Part shown: positions 43,914 through 54,152 of the stretch, piece by piece
Numbering within the stretch: the first letter of the stretch is position 1
Layout: the number at the start of each line of letters is the position of its first letter
Assembly: GCF_026283925.1 (NCBI RefSeq)
Contig: NZ_JAPDPF010000002.1
Span: 558,001 to 622,000, forward strand
Length of the DNA stretch: 64,000 nucleotides
Direction: 5' to 3'
Source: Dyella halodurans
GTDB taxonomy: Bacteria > Pseudomonadota > Gammaproteobacteria > Xanthomonadales > Rhodanobacteraceae
Notes under the pieces: generated by a model
Database searches by the model: none
The model's input: only the letters and a program-made list of their open reading frames with translations
Told to the model about the DNA's origin: nothing
Translations under genes and position numbers: made by a program

Positions 43914-44120
43914 TCATTGATCGCTCGACCGGATCAAGGCGAGCCCTGCCGGCGTGAGCTCGAGTGGCACGGCGCTTTCAGCGATCCGCTCCGGCTGGCG
44001 CACGAGTCCGGCGCTGCGCAGACGCTCCAGCGACGCTTCCGAAACAAGGTCCGGCCTGCCGACGGCTACCCAGCCGAGGCATTCGAGATCTCTAGAGTCC
44101 AGGTTGGTGAAACTCGTCAT
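43914..44120 (-). CDS. Small hypothetical protein, winged-helix-like
   Basis: The 68-residue protein begins MTSFTNLDSRDLECLGWVAV. Its C-terminal half (ASLERLRSAGLVRQPERIAE, then PLELTPAGLALIRSS) reads like the wing region of a small MarR/PadR-type winged helix. The ribosome site is weak. It lies alone on the minus strand between two plus-strand genes. Coding is likely but unproven. Confidence 0.5.
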   Translation of the reverse strand: MTSFTNLDSRDLECLGWVAVGRPDLVSEASLERLRSAGLVRQPERIAESAVPLELTPAGLALIRSSDQ

Positions 44121-44481
44121 CGTGGTTTATCCGTAGCAACTTGAAGCGCGAGCCACATGGGTACAGCCCCACCACCCGCGGACCACACCCAACCAGCGCA
44201 GGGTTGAACATGACTGAGACCGATCATACGGTACGCGCGCGCCCTTACGAACCCACCGGCCATGCCCCCAACCCAGCGCCTATGGGGCGCTGCTCCTCGC
44301 CCCAACCACCGGGCAAGCGGAAGCTGCCCGCGCGGCGGCGTTTCACGTCTCGGTAAAGCTGCCAAGAGCAGCATTTACCGTGCCTCCCGCCGTGAGAACC
44401 TCGCCGTGAAGAGATGCTCCTGTACAGGACGCCACACGCGGTCACGCCGGGAAACCGGACGGGCCTAGGGAGAGACTGGCG
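44121..44481. other. Intergenic region, nothing certain
   Basis: This 361-base gap holds a possible 48-codon frame from ATG 44210 (begins MTETDHTVRARPYEP) that I cannot support as a gene. No repeat or strong hairpin was seen. It should contain the promoter for the gene at 44482. Confidence 0.35.
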
Positions 44482-44838
44482 ATGAGCGCACGCAAGACGG
44501 GGTGGGCAATCTTCATTGTCGCGTGCCTGGTGGCCGTGGGTGGCCATGCACTGGCACACCATGCGCTGGGCGAATGCACCCGGGACACGGTCGATGAACT
44601 GACCCGGGACCAGGTTACCGGCCTGACCATGGACGGCGCACCCATACCAGCCGACAAATTTCCCGTTTCGGCCAAGGTCGCCCTGCCCTTCGTCGTCGAC
44701 GTGTACTACGACGTGCCGCTTGGCATCCGCACCATCCGGCGCGGCAATCGTTATTTCGTGCTGCCTGGATACACGATCAAGAGGCCGCTTCCCATGCTCC
44801 GCTCCCTGCCACTTTCGGCCCAGGGCGGACAACTCTAG
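44482..44838 (+). CDS. Small exported hypothetical protein
   Basis: The 118-residue protein has an N-terminal hydrophobic signal or anchor (GWAIFIVACLVAVGGHALAHHA). A mature domain follows with VTGLTMDGAPIPADKFPVSA and PFVVDVYYDVPLGIRTIRRG. AGGGAGAG lies about 8 bases before the ATG. The family is unknown. It probably acts in the periplasm. Confidence 0.65.
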   Translation: MSARKTGWAIFIVACLVAVGGHALAHHALGECTRDTVDELTRDQVTGLTMDGAPIPADKFPVSAKVALPFVVDVYYDVPLGIRTIRRGNRYFVLPGYTIKRPLPMLRSLPLSAQGGQL

Positions 44839-44932
44839 CCAGGCGACGTCTCGGCGTCCTGGCGTCTAGCCATCCAAACCCGTGGCAGAATCACGCGCAC
44901 GATCCACCGTCGCCGTTACTGGGGATACGCTG

Positions 44933-45721
44933 ATGCGCATCGCAAGCATGGGACATGCGGTCTTTGCGGTAACCATGATCGCGCTCGGCATCCTGGGCCT
45001 GAGCACAGGCGATTTCACCCCTGTATGGGCACCGGTACCGAAGGATGTACCCGCACACGCGATGCTGGCCTATCTTTGCGCCTTCATCTCGCTCGCCTCG
45101 GGCCTGGGCCTGCTCTGGCAGCACGCAGCTACATCCGCGGCCCGCGTGCTGCTCGCGTGGCTGGTGCTCTGGTTGCTGCTATTCAGGGCAGTCGCCCTCG
45201 TACTCGCGCCCACGTCGCAGGACTCCTGGTCGGGTTGCGGTGAAACCGCCGTGGTCGTGGCCGGCGCCTGGGTACTGTATGCATGGTTCGCCACCGAGCG
45301 GGATCGGCGACGCTTTGGCTTCGCCACTGGCAACAACGGCCTGCGCATCGCCAGGGTGCTCTACGGTCTGGCCATGATCCCTTTTGGCCTCGCGCATTTC
45401 CGCTATGCCCGCGAGACTGCCGCGCTGGTGCCAGGCTGGCTGCCATGGCACCTGACCTGGGCGTATTTCTTCGGCTGCACCTTCATCGCGGCTGGCGTGG
45501 CGGTGCTCATCGGTGTGTATGCGCGACTGGCCGCCGCGCTGTCGGCACTACAGATGGGCATCTTCACGCTGCTGGTATGGATACCGATCGTGGCGGCCGG
45601 CGCCAATGCGTTCCAATGGAGCGAGACTGTGATCTCCTGGGTGCTCACGGTCAGCGCCTGGGTGGTGGCCGATTCGTATCGCGGCACGCCGTGGCTCGCC
45701 GTGCGCGTGCGCCAGTGCTGA
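44933..45721 (+). CDS. DoxX-like integral membrane protein
   Basis: The 262-residue protein has about seven membrane segments. The second half contains [20 protein letters not shown] and [20 protein letters not shown], the pattern of DoxX-like membrane proteins. ATG 44933 is chosen because GGGGA lies about 7 bases upstream; GTG 44882 would add 17 hydrophilic residues. The role of such proteins is poorly defined. The AraC-type gene that follows could regulate it. Confidence 0.75.
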   Translation: MRIASMGHAVFAVTMIALGILGLSTGDFTPVWAPVPKDVPAHAMLAYLCAFISLASGLGLLWQHAATSAARVLLAWLVLWLLLFRAVALVLAPTSQDSWSGCGETAVVVAGAWVLYAWFATERDRRRFGFATGNNGLRIARVLYGLAMIPFGLAHFRYARETAALVPGWLPWHLTWAYFFGCTFIAAGVAVLIGVYARLAAALSALQMGIFTLLVWIPIVAAGANAFQWSETVISWVLTVSAWVVADSYRGTPWLAVRVRQC

Positions 45722-45791
45722 CAACGATGGTGCTGCGCACGCCTGGGCGAGCCGCTTGAGCCCTCCGCGACGACGTGACACGATCGATGCG

Positions 45792-46241
45792 ATGACCAGC
45801 AAACCTGCCAGCGCGCCATCACTGCGTGACCTCGCACGACTGCGGCGCGTGCGCGACCGCATCGACCGGGAGTACGCGCAGCCGCTGGATGTGGAGGCGT
45901 TGGCCCGTGGCGCACATATGTCGGCCGGCCACCTCAGCCGCCAGTTCAAGCTCGCTTACGGCGAGTCGCCTTACGCCTATCTGATGACACGGCGCATCGA
46001 GCGGGCGATGGCCTTGCTGCGCCGTGGCGACCTCAGTGTCACCGACGTGTGTTTCACCGTCGGCTGCGCTTCGCTGGGCACCTTCACCACGCGCTTCACC
46101 GAGCTGGTCGGCATGTCGCCGGGCGCCTACCGGCGCCAGGAGGCGCAGGCGACCGCGGGGATGCCGTCGTGCCTGGCGCGACAGGTGACGCGACCGATCA
46201 GGAATCGAGAAGCGCCCGCCCGCGAGCCGGAACTAGACTGA
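45792..46241 (+). CDS. AraC-family transcriptional regulator (DNA-binding domain only)
   Basis: The 149-residue protein is almost only an AraC/XylS double helix-turn-helix: LDVEALARGAHMSAGHLSRQ as the first and SVTDVCFTVGCASLGTFTTR as the second. It ends with LVGMSPGAYRRQ and a short tail. There is no sensory domain, as in MarA/SoxS-size regulators. ATG 45792 follows an upstream in-frame TTG at 45756. The glyoxalase-like gene begins 37 bases downstream and is a likely target or operon partner; such AraC-VOC pairs are common. Confidence 0.85.
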   Translation: MTSKPASAPSLRDLARLRRVRDRIDREYAQPLDVEALARGAHMSAGHLSRQFKLAYGESPYAYLMTRRIERAMALLRRGDLSVTDVCFTVGCASLGTFTTRFTELVGMSPGAYRRQEAQATAGMPSCLARQVTRPIRNREAPAREPELD

Positions 46242-46278
46242 TCGCCGTGGACCTCACCACCTATCGAGAGAGATTGCC

Positions 46279-46689
46279 TTGGACATCACCATTCACTCCA
46301 GTTTCCTCCCGCAGAATGACCCGGACGCGGCCCTGGCCTTTTATCGGGACACCCTCGGCTTCGAAGTCCGCGGCGACGTCGGCTACGGCGGCAAGCGCTG
46401 GATCACCGTCGGCCCGGCGGGCCAGCCCGCCACGTCCATCGTGCTGTATCCGCCGGAAGCCAGTCCCGGCATCACCGACGACGAACGCCGCACCATCGCC
46501 GAGATGATGGCCAAGGGCACCTTCGGCATCATCCTGCTGGCCACCCGTGACCTCGCCGGCACCTTCGAACGCTTGCAGGCCAGCGACGCCGATATCGTGC
46601 AGGAGCCGACCGACCAGCCGTACGGCGTTCGCGACTGCGCCATCCGCGATCCTGCCGGCAACATGATCCGCATCCAGCAGCTGCGTTGA
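46279..46689 (+). CDS. VOC-family (glyoxalase/bleomycin resistance-like) protein
   Basis: The 136-residue protein has the VOC fold repeats: ITIHSSFLPQNDPDAALAFY, TLGFEVRGDV, and RDLAGTFERLQASDADIVQE with DCAIRDPAGNMIRI at the end. It starts with TTG 46279, preceded by GAGAGAG; there is no in-frame ATG at the right place. These proteins bind metals and act as lyases, dioxygenases or drug-binding proteins. The substrate is unknown. It is likely co-regulated with the preceding AraC gene. Confidence 0.85.
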   Translation: MDITIHSSFLPQNDPDAALAFYRDTLGFEVRGDVGYGGKRWITVGPAGQPATSIVLYPPEASPGITDDERRTIAEMMAKGTFGIILLATRDLAGTFERLQASDADIVQEPTDQPYGVRDCAIRDPAGNMIRIQQLR

Positions 46690-46732
46690 GTTTTGAACTG
46701 AGGGAGGTCGGGGCTTAGTACGCCTTCTTTTG

Positions 46733-46840
46733 CTCGTCATCCCAGCGAAGGCTGGGCTCTCAACAGCCGAAGGGCTGGTCATCCAGCGCCTTCGGCACCC
46801 AACAAAGACACTGGATCCCAGCTTTCGCTGGGATGACGAG
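46733..46840. repeat. Paired palindromic repeat, variant with CCCAGCGAAGGCTGGG core
   Basis: The 24-base arms at 46733-46756 and 46817-46840 are inverted copies with one mismatch. Each contains a hairpin of the CCCAGC-GAAR-GCTGGG type flanked by CTCGTCAT. It has the same layout as the pair at 31447-31533, but the core sequence differs, so it is a second subtype of REP-like element. Confidence 0.8.
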
Positions 46841-46899
46841 TCAATTAAACGCCCTAACCCATTGCCATTCGATTTGACGAACAGAGTCAGGGAGACGCC

Positions 46900-47319
46900 A
46901 TGAATCCATCGGAACGCATCGACCAATTGATCGCAGGCATCACGGACTGGCGCGGCAAGACCCTCGCCGAAGTCCGCAAGGTCATCCTCGACGCTGACAA
47001 GGCCATCGTCGAGGAGTGGAAATGGATGGGAAGCCCGGTGTGGAAGCGCGATGGCATGATCGCCGTCGGCAACGCCCACAAGGAAAAGGTCAAGCTGACC
47101 TTTTCCCACGGCGCGAAGCTCGCGGATCCCGACCAGTTGTTCAACGCAGGGCTCGACGGCGGCACCTGGCGTGCCATCGATTTCTACGAGGGCGACAAGG
47201 TCAACAAGCGCGCACTGAAAAACCTTGTCCGTGCTGCGATTGAGTACAACCTGACGAAATTGAAGAAGAACGCACCCGCGAGCGCTCGTACCAAGGCGAG
47301 CAAAAGCAAGACAGCGTAA
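46900..47319 (+). CDS. DUF1801 family protein
   Basis: The 139-residue cytoplasmic protein has the YdhG/DUF1801 pattern: ERIDQLIAGITDWRGKTLAE, EEWKWMGSPVWKRDGMIAVG, VKLTFSHGAKLADPDQLFNA and a Lys-rich C-terminus (TKLKKNAPAS). The family has an iron-chaperone-like fold; function is not established. GGGAG precedes the ATG by about 6 bases. It appears monocistronic. Confidence 0.88.
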   Translation: MNPSERIDQLIAGITDWRGKTLAEVRKVILDADKAIVEEWKWMGSPVWKRDGMIAVGNAHKEKVKLTFSHGAKLADPDQLFNAGLDGGTWRAIDFYEGDKVNKRALKNLVRAAIEYNLTKLKKNAPASARTKASKSKTA

Positions 47320-47501
47320 ATGCATGGCATGGTTTCGCCCATTGCGAAAGCCACACGGAAAGCATGCAGGTGCAAATCCAAGTGCCAACGGGATTTGCAC
47401 CACCGTGCCATGCCCACCCATGCAACAGCCGCGATCCAGCTACATAACGATACAAATCTGTTGATAACACCTTGATCCCGGTGGGCTATAGTACGTTGGC
47501 C

Positions 47502-47921
47502 ATGTCCGGACGTTTCCACCTCAATCGCCGTCGCCGCATCCTCTGGATTGGGACGGCGCTGTTTTGCCTGCTGTTCCAACAGCTGGCCATGGCGAGTTAC
47601 ATCTGCACGCTACCGGCCGTGCCGGCAGATGCGGCATTGACCGGCGACTGTGCTGCGATGGGCATGGCCGCGAAGGTGCCGTCTGCATCCAGGCACACTC
47701 CTGCGAGTCCGGATCCTCGGTGCACCGAGCACTGCAGCAGTCACGTGACGTCGACGCCTGACGCGCGCGTACCAACGGTTCCGCCGCTGCTGTTGCCGCC
47801 GGCATCGCCCATGCTGGTAGGCACGATCGTGCATACACCTGGGCAAGCCGCCTTGCCGGATCTTGCGCTGCTTCGTCATGGTCCACCACCCACGTTGCAG
47901 TTCTGCTCGCTGTTGATTTAG
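47502..47921 (+). CDS. Small exported Cys/His protein preceding the cus efflux genes
   Basis: The 139-residue protein has a signal or anchor (ILWIGTALFCLLFQQLAMAS). The mature part has scattered Cys, Met and His (YICTLP, DCAAMGMAA, RCTEHCSSH) and ends in PPPTLQFCSLLI. Small proteins of this kind are often encoded just ahead of copper or zinc RND systems. The Cys-x2-His-Cys cluster suggests metal binding, but that is inference. It lies 72 bases before cusC. ATG 47502 is preferred over the upstream TTG 47472. Confidence 0.65.
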   Translation: MSGRFHLNRRRRILWIGTALFCLLFQQLAMASYICTLPAVPADAALTGDCAAMGMAAKVPSASRHTPASPDPRCTEHCSSHVTSTPDARVPTVPPLLLPPASPMLVGTIVHTPGQAALPDLALLRHGPPPTLQFCSLLI

Positions 47922-47993
47922 CCCTCGATCGCTGACCACTTCACGGCCATGCCTGCGCGCTTGGCCCGTACGGTTTTGTGATCGGAGCTCGTC

Positions 47994-49286
47994 ATGTTTT
48001 CGCATCGAATGTTGACGCGTGCCTTGCCGGCACGCCGCTGGCTGTGCCATGGGTGCATAGCCCTGTTTCTCGTCGCCTCTTCCGCCTGGGCGGACCAGCC
48101 CACAACGGCCCTGTCATTGGAAGCCGCGACGCGGCGGGCGACGGAGCACGCGCCCCTGCTGGATGCGCGCCTTGCCTCGCAAGATGCCGCCCGCGAGGAA
48201 GCAGGACGCGCAGGTGCCTTGCCGGATCCCCAGCTTGCCGTCGGCATCGAGGATCTCGCCATCCATGGGCCGGGCGCGTTTACCGCCGGCGGCGACCCCC
48301 AGACCCAACGCACGGTCGGGCTTACCCAGGTGCTGCCGTCGCGGGCCAAGCGGCAGGCACAGCGAGACCTCGCCGGCGCCCATGTCGAACAAGCCACGTC
48401 GACCACGGTAATGACCCAGCTCGCGATCAAGCAACAGGTCGCCGCCGCCTGGATCAACGCGTGGGGCGCTCACCACGAAATCGAGATGCTGCAGGCCATG
48501 CGGCGCGAGTGGGCGGTAGACGTCGCGGTCGCCGAAGCACGATTGCGGGGCGGCACCGGCTCTGCCGCCGACGTGCTGGCCATGCGCACGGAAGCGCTGG
48601 ATCTGGAAAACCGCATCGATGATGCGACCTCGCGTGAATACCAGGCTCGCGCGGCCTTGGGGCGATGGCTGGGTACGCCGGTCAAGGAGCCGCTGGCCGA
48701 CGCGCCGGACTTCAGCGTGCTTCCGCACGACGAAGCTTCCTTGCTGGCCAGCCTCGATCAGCAAGGCAACCTGCTCGACTGGCCCGCTCGCGAACACGCT
48801 GCCGAAGCTGCCGTGGAGGTGGCCAAGGCCGAGAAGCATCCCGAGTGGAGCGTTGGTTTCACCTACGGCTCGCGTGTTCGCGGCCTGTCCGACATGGTGT
48901 CGTTGCAGGTCGGCGTGAGCTTGCCCTTGTTCACGCACAATCGACAGGACCGCGGCATCAGTGCGCGTGCTGACGACCTCGATGCCGTGCGTGCCGAGCA
49001 CGACGATGCGCGGCGGCAGCAGGCCGAAGCGGTGCAGGCCGCCTGGGCGCAATGGGACGCACTGGGCCGGCAAGCGCGTCGGCACCTCGACCAACTTTTG
49101 CCGCAAGCAAACGATCGCGCTGCGCTGGCCTTGGCTACGTATCGCGGTGGCGGTGACATCCAGCCCTTGCTGGAAGCGCGTCGCGACGAAATCTCCCACC
49201 ACACCGACTATGCCCGCATGCTGACCGAATACGGTCGCGCCTGGGCAGCCTTGACCTATCTGCTGCCCGAGGGGAATACCCCATGA
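47994..49286 (+). CDS. cusC: TolC-family outer-membrane channel of copper/silver efflux (CusC-like)
   Basis: The 430-residue protein has a signal peptide (about residues 1-34) and the two TolC/OEP repeats: LSLEAATRRATEHAPLLDAR, PDPQLAVGIEDLA, then EHAAEAAVEVAKAEKHPEWS and LLEARRDEISHHTDYARML. It forms the outer-membrane channel of the tripartite pump. It is the first of three overlapping genes with the adaptor and pump. There is no lipobox Cys, unlike E. coli CusC. Confidence 0.88.
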   Translation: MFSHRMLTRALPARRWLCHGCIALFLVASSAWADQPTTALSLEAATRRATEHAPLLDARLASQDAAREEAGRAGALPDPQLAVGIEDLAIHGPGAFTAGGDPQTQRTVGLTQVLPSRAKRQAQRDLAGAHVEQATSTTVMTQLAIKQQVAAAWINAWGAHHEIEMLQAMRREWAVDVAVAEARLRGGTGSAADVLAMRTEALDLENRIDDATSREYQARAALGRWLGTPVKEPLADAPDFSVLPHDEASLLASLDQQGNLLDWPAREHAAEAAVEVAKAEKHPEWSVGFTYGSRVRGLSDMVSLQVGVSLPLFTHNRQDRGISARADDLDAVRAEHDDARRQQAEAVQAAWAQWDALGRQARRHLDQLLPQANDRAALALATYRGGGDIQPLLEARRDEISHHTDYARMLTEYGRAWAALTYLLPEGNTP

Positions 49287-50566
49287 AACGCGCACTCTTG
49301 ATCCCCTTCACGCTCGCCGTGCTGCTGGTCACCGCCATCGTCGCCTACTGGGCTGGCCGCCACGGCAACGGTTCGGCAGCAACTTCCGCCGATCAGTCAG
49401 CCAGCACTGGATCGCCAGCGCCGGCTGCAAGCGCCAAGCCGTTGTACTGGTACGACCCGATGATTCCCGCCGAGCATCACGACAAGCCTGGCTTGTCGTC
49501 GATGGGCATGAAGATGATCCCCAAGTACGCCGATACCGGTGCCGACCAGGGCGTCGTACGCATCGATCCAGCCACCGTGCAGAACCTGGGCGTGCGCATC
49601 ACGGCGGTCGAACGTCGTGCCTTGCCAGCGAGCGTGCAGGTGCCGGGCACGATCAGCTGGGATCTGCGCCAGGCCGTCGTCGTCAGCGCACGCGTGGACG
49701 CGGTGGTGAGCAAGCTGTATGCACGCGCGCCGTATACGAACGTCGCTGCGGGCGCCCCACTGGCCGATTTGCTCGCCCCGCAATGGAGCAGCGCCGTGGC
49801 CGAATCACAGGCCTTGCAGCACGTGCAATCGGACGAGGCCAAAGCATTGCGCGGCGCAGCGCAACAACGACTGCAGGCCCTCGGCCTGTCGCCAGCCGAT
49901 GGCCGATCGATCGGCCGTGGCGGCCAGATCACCTTGCATGCACCGCAAGCAGGCGTGATCAGCACGCTGGACGTGCGTGAGGGCCAACGCGTCAACGCCG
50001 GGCAAACACTGATGACAATCAACGGACTATCCACCGTGTGGGTCGAGGCAGCCTTGCCGCAAGCCGTGGCTGGCACGGTGCACGCGGATACACCCGTCAC
50101 CGTCCACGTCGATGCCCTGCCCGGACAAGTGTTCCACGGCCACGTCGAAACGCTGCTGCCCGATATCGACATGACCACGCGCACGCAGCGCGCACGCATC
50201 GTGCTCGCCAACCCGGATGGCGCGCTGAGTCCCGGCATGTTCGCCACCGTGCAGCTCAATCCGAGTCCGGGCCAGGCGGTGCCGGTCGTGCCCGACGATG
50301 CGCTGATTTCCACAGGCGAGCACGCGCGGGTCATCGTCGCCGAAGACGGCGGACGCTTTCGCGCCGTCGCCGTACACGCCGGACGTGCAGCCGGCGGCTA
50401 TACCGAGATTGTCGATGGCCTCACCGGTGGCGAGAAGGTGGTGATATCCGGCCAGTTCCTGATCGATTCGGAGGCCAGCTTGTCCGGGGCGCTGGATCGC
50501 TTGAATGACCCCGCGGCGAAGCCCGCACCCGCGACCGGTGCACCGATGCCGGGAGACCACCCATGA
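49283..50566 (+). CDS. cusB: Periplasmic adaptor of copper/silver RND efflux (CusB-like)
   Basis: The 427-residue protein has an N-terminal signal anchor (residues about 5-27). A CusB-type metal-binding segment follows, with [16 protein letters not shown] and [13 protein letters not shown] (Met- and His-containing). Next are [16 protein letters not shown], a hairpin and lipoyl-like region, and the beta-barrel with [17 protein letters not shown] and [15 protein letters not shown]. It links CusA and CusC and hands over Cu(I)/Ag(I). It overlaps cusC and cusA by 4 bases each. Confidence 0.9.
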   Translation: MKRALLIPFTLAVLLVTAIVAYWAGRHGNGSAATSADQSASTGSPAPAASAKPLYWYDPMIPAEHHDKPGLSSMGMKMIPKYADTGADQGVVRIDPATVQNLGVRITAVERRALPASVQVPGTISWDLRQAVVVSARVDAVVSKLYARAPYTNVAAGAPLADLLAPQWSSAVAESQALQHVQSDEAKALRGAAQQRLQALGLSPADGRSIGRGGQITLHAPQAGVISTLDVREGQRVNAGQTLMTINGLSTVWVEAALPQAVAGTVHADTPVTVHVDALPGQVFHGHVETLLPDIDMTTRTQRARIVLANPDGALSPGMFATVQLNPSPGQAVPVVPDDALISTGEHARVIVAEDGGRFRAVAVHAGRAAGGYTEIVDGLTGGEKVVISGQFLIDSEASLSGALDRLNDPAAKPAPATGAPMPGDHP

Positions 50567-53500
50567 TCGCCGCCCTCATCCGTGCCGCGATCAAGCATCG
50601 CGTGTTCGTGCTGCTGGCCGCCCTGGCGTTGGCGGTGGCCGGCGTGTTCGCGGCGACGCAGACCCCGATCGATGCCCTGCCCGATCTGTCCGACACCCAG
50701 GTGATCATCCAGACCAACTGGTCGGGCCAGTCACCCCAGGTGATCGAGGATCAGGTGACCTATCCCCTGGCCACCACCATGCTCTCGGTACCTGGTGCCA
50801 AGACGGTCCGCGGCTTTTCGTTTTTCGGCGGCTCCTACGTCTATGTGTTGTTTGACGACAACACCGATCTCTACTGGGCGCGCTCACGCGTATTGGAGTA
50901 CCTGAGCCAGGTCCGCGATCGCTTGCCAGCCGGTGTCAGCCCTTCGCTGGGCCCGGACGCCACCGGCCTGGGCTGGATCTACGAATACGCCCTGGTCGAT
51001 CGCACGGGGCAACACGACCTCGGTCAGCTGCGCGCCTTGCAGGACTGGTTCTTGCGCTACCAGCTCAAGACCGTACCGGATGTGGCTGAAGTCGCCAGCC
51101 TGGGCGGCATGGAGCAGGCCTGGCAGGTCGTGCCTGACCCGCAACAGCTGGCCGCGCGCAATGTCACGGTGACCCAACTGGTCGAGGCCATTCGTGCCGC
51201 CAATGGCGCGAACGGCGGCTCGGTGATCGAGCAAGCCGAAGCCGAATTCATCGTGCGCAGCGAAGGCTACCTGCGCAGTCGCGAGGACTTCGAACGCGTA
51301 CCGATCACCGCCAACGCCGGTGGCGTGCCGGTCCTGCTACGCGATGTCGCCTCGGTGCGACGCGGCCCCAGCTTCCGGCGTGGCATCACCGAACTGGACG
51401 GCCAAGGCGAAGTCGCCGGCGGTGTGGTCGTGTTGCGTACCGGCAAGAACGCCAAGGCCGCGATCGCCGCCGTCAAGGCCAAGCTCACCGAACTCAAGCA
51501 CAGCCTGCCGCCCGGCGTGGAGATCGTGCCGACCTACGATCGCTCACAACTGATCGATGCGGCCGTGGAGAACCTGTGGGGCAAGCTGCTGGAGGAATTC
51601 ATCGTTGTCGCCCTGGTCTGCGCGCTGTTCCTTGGCCACATGCGTTCAGCCCTGGTGGCCGTGATCACGCTGCCGCTTGGCGTACTGGCCGCCTTCATCG
51701 TGATGCACCTGCAAGGCGTGTCGGCGAACCTGATGTCGCTCGGTGGTATCGCCATTGCCATCGGCGCGATGGTCGACGCGGCGGTGGTGATGATCGAAAA
51801 CACCCACAAGCATCTGGAGCATTGGCGTGATGCGCACGCTGGACAGGAGCCCCAGGGCGCCGCGCACTGGACCCTGGTGGCCGAGTCCGCAGCCGAAGTG
51901 GGTCCGGCACTCTTCGTCAGCCTCCTGATCATCGCGCTGTCGTTCGTGCCGGTGTTTGCGCTGCAAGGCCAGGAAGGCAAGCTGTTCAAGCCACTCGCCT
52001 TCACCAAGACCTATGCGATGGCCGCAGCCGCCGGCCTTGCCATCACCCTGGTGCCGGTGCTGATGGGTTATCTGGTGCGGGGACGCATTCGTGCCGAGCG
52101 CGACAATCCGCTCAATCGGGGCCTGATCGCGCTGTATCGACCGATCCTGGAAGCCGTGCTGCGTTATCCGAAGGCAACGCTGTTACTGGCTGGCATCCTG
52201 TTTCTCAGCGCCGCAATTCCTTTCAGCCGCCTGGGCAGCGAATTCATGCCGCCGATGGATGAAGGCACCCTGCTGTATATGCCGACGGCGCTACCCAGCC
52301 TGTCGGCCGGCAAGGCCTCGCAACTGGCGCAGCTCACCGACCGCATGATCAAGACCGTGCCCGAGGTCGACCACGTGTTCGGCAAGGCCGGACGCGCCGA
52401 GACCGCCACCGATCCGGCACCGCTGGAAATGTTCGAGACCACGATTACCTTCAAACCAAAGAACCAGTGGCGGCCGGGCATGACCATGGACAAGCTCAAG
52501 CTCGAACTGGACAAGGCCGTGCACGTGCCCGGATTGACCAACCTGTTCGTGCCGCCGATCCGCAATCGCATCGACATGCTGGCAACCGGCATCAAGAGCC
52601 CGATCGGCATCAAGGTACTCGGACCCGATCCGTCCACGTTGCAAACCGTGGCCGACCAGATCGAAACGGTGGCCAGGCACGTGCCCGGCGTCAGCTCCGC
52701 GATTGCCGAGCGCGCCGAAGGCGGACGCTACGTCAATGTGCACGTACGTCCCGATGATGCAGCCCGCTATGGCATGACCCAACAACAGGTGCAAGAGACC
52801 ATCGCCACCCTGGTGGGCGGCGATCCGATTGGACAAACCGTGCAGGGACGGGAGCGTTATCCGATCGTGGTTCGCTATCCACGTATCGAACGTGATTCGA
52901 TTGCGGCCTTGCGCCAGTTGCCGATTGTCGCCGGCAGTGGTGCGCAACTGACCCTGGGCCAGGTCGCCGATATCACCCTGGATGTCGGGCCGCCCATGCT
53001 GAAAAGCGAGAATGGGCAACTAGCGACCTATGTTTACGTGGATACGGTCGGCCGCGATCTCGGTGCCGTCGTTGCCGACTTGCAGCGCACGGTTGCGCAA
53101 CAGGTGACCCTGCCGCCGAGCATCACCTTGGCCTGGTCGGGGCAGTTCGAATACCTGGCCAGTGCCATGGAGCGCCTCAAGGTCGTCGTGCCCATCGCGC
53201 TGGTCATCATCTTCGCGCTGATCTATGCAGTGTTTCGCCGAGCCAGCGAAGCGGCCATGATCATGGCCAGCGTGCCGCTCGCCCTGGTCGGCGGACTATG
53301 GCTGATCTGGCTGCTGGGCCACGCCGTATCCGTGGCGACCATGATTGGTTTTATCGCCCTGGCCGGTGTCGCCGCCGAGTTCGGCGTGGTGATGCTGCTG
53401 TACCTGCGGCACGCCTGGGAGCATCAGCTCGCGCGCAATCCCAAGGCAGGCGCCACCGAGCTGGACGATGCGATTCGCGAAGGTGCCGTGCAGCGCGTAC

Positions 53501-53742
53501 GCCCAAAGGCGATGACTGTCGCGGTGATTCTCGCCGGCCTCTTCCCCATCTTGCTGGGTCACGGTGCTGGCTCCGAAGTCATGCAGCGCATCGCGGCACC
53601 GATGGTGGGCGGCATGCTCACGGCGCCGCTGCTATCCATGCTCGTGATCCCCGCAGCATTTCGTCTGCTGGTCCTGCATCGCTTGCGCAAGGCCAGCAAG
53701 GCAAACGTCGCACTGACGCCGAGCCAGGGAACCACCCCATGA
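50563..53742 (+). CDS. cusA: Heavy-metal RND efflux pump CusA (Cu(I)/Ag(I) type)
   Basis: The 1059-residue inner-membrane pump has 12 transmembrane segments. Helix 4 carries the proton-relay region [20 protein letters not shown], typical of CusA rather than CzcA. The three methionines that bind copper in CusA are present at the same spacing (50 and 49 residues): Met573 in LLYMPT, Met623 in APLEMFE and Met672 in [27 protein letters not shown] and [14 protein letters not shown] are also CusA-like. It exports Cu(I) or Ag(I) from the periplasm and cytoplasm using protons. Confidence 0.93.
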   Translation: MIAALIRAAIKHRVFVLLAALALAVAGVFAATQTPIDALPDLSDTQVIIQTNWSGQSPQVIEDQVTYPLATTMLSVPGAKTVRGFSFFGGSYVYVLFDDNTDLYWARSRVLEYLSQVRDRLPAGVSPSLGPDATGLGWIYEYALVDRTGQHDLGQLRALQDWFLRYQLKTVPDVAEVASLGGMEQAWQVVPDPQQLAARNVTVTQLVEAIRAANGANGGSVIEQAEAEFIVRSEGYLRSREDFERVPITANAGGVPVLLRDVASVRRGPSFRRGITELDGQGEVAGGVVVLRTGKNAKAAIAAVKAKLTELKHSLPPGVEIVPTYDRSQLIDAAVENLWGKLLEEFIVVALVCALFLGHMRSALVAVITLPLGVLAAFIVMHLQGVSANLMSLGGIAIAIGAMVDAAVVMIENTHKHLEHWRDAHAGQEPQGAAHWTLVAESAAEVGPALFVSLLIIALSFVPVFALQGQEGKLFKPLAFTKTYAMAAAAGLAITLVPVLMGYLVRGRIRAERDNPLNRGLIALYRPILEAVLRYPKATLLLAGILFLSAAIPFSRLGSEFMPPMDEGTLLYMPTALPSLSAGKASQLAQLTDRMIKTVPEVDHVFGKAGRAETATDPAPLEMFETTITFKPKNQWRPGMTMDKLKLELDKAVHVPGLTNLFVPPIRNRIDMLATGIKSPIGIKVLGPDPSTLQTVADQIETVARHVPGVSSAIAERAEGGRYVNVHVRPDDAARYGMTQQQVQETIATLVGGDPIGQTVQGRERYPIVVRYPRIERDSIAALRQLPIVAGSGAQLTLGQVADITLDVGPPMLKSENGQLATYVYVDTVGRDLGAVVADLQRTVAQQVTLPPSITLAWSGQFEYLASAMERLKVVVPIALVIIFALIYAVFRRASEAAMIMASVPLALVGGLWLIWLLGHAVSVATMIGFIALAGVAAEFGVVMLLYLRHAWEHQLARNPKAGATELDDAIREGAVQRVRPKAMTVAVILAGLFPILLGHGAGSEVMQRIAAPMVGGMLTAPLLSMLVIPAAFRLLVLHRLRKASKANVALTPSQGTTP

Positions 53743-53767
53743 AGAGCCCCCGTCCTCCTACAAAGGA

Positions 53768-53989
53768 TCAATGGCAGCAGGAACCTTCCTGCTGCTTCGG
53801 TGGGCAAGGCACCGTGCCGTAGGAGCAGAACACGCAACAGTCGCCCTCCTTGGGCCGCAGCCATTCGCCGCAAGCGAGGCAGTCGTAGAAGAACAGGCAA
53901 CTGTTGGTGGGCATCTGCTCGATGGCGTGATGCCCGCAGAACGGGCAAGTCACCGTGCTTTGCAGGACGAGTGTCTGTTTGGCATCCAA
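53768..53989 (-). CDS. GDCCVxC-domain small cysteine-rich protein
   Basis: The 73-residue protein has VTCPFCGHH, NSCLFFYDCLACGEWLRPKE and GDCCVFCSYGTVPCPP, the signature of the GDCCVxC family, which is found near mercury and other metal-resistance genes. All positions are ordinary Cys codons, with no TGA. TTG 53989 is chosen because GGAG lies 7 bases upstream. A longer frame to 54142 would read the CDF remnant out of frame. It is convergent with cusA. Its molecular function is unknown; metal or selenium/sulfur chemistry is suspected. Confidence 0.78.
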   Translation of the reverse strand: MDAKQTLVLQSTVTCPFCGHHAIEQMPTNSCLFFYDCLACGEWLRPKEGDCCVFCSYGTVPCPPKQQEGSCCH

Positions 53990-53990
53990 C

Positions 53991-54147
53991 GTCGTACTCC
54001 AGGAGTGACCGGTCTCAAACCGAACCGCAGCCATGCCGATGTCAGCACATCGATGCCACCCCGCGCAAAGAGCAAGGCAAGCAGCGTCCCAAAAGCCGGA
54101 TCGAGCCACGCCCAGCCGGTCCAGGTGATCAAGGCTATCCACCGGCT
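53991..54147 (-). pseudogene. Remnant of a cation diffusion facilitator (CDF) transporter
   Basis: Read on the minus strand, this stretch gives SRWIALITWTGWAWLDPAFG followed by a hydrophobic LLALLF run and then RGGIDVL. The W-x-W-L-D-P pattern followed by a hydrophobic helix is the fifth and sixth membrane region of CDF proteins. There is no start codon with a ribosome site and no earlier helices, because the arsR promoter begins at 54153. It looks like the 3' end of a gene cut off at its 5' side, with the GDCCVxC gene just after it. Identification rests on a short match. Confidence 0.45.
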
Positions 54148-54152
54148 GCCTG

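Noticed and set aside
44210-44356. A 48-codon frame beginning MTETDHTVRARPYEP
   Set aside because: Only a weak ribosome site, proline/arginine-rich sequence without a family pattern; not enough to call a gene.
53768-53989. Possible selenoprotein form of the GDCCVxC family
   Set aside because: All relevant codons are Cys codons with no in-frame TGA.
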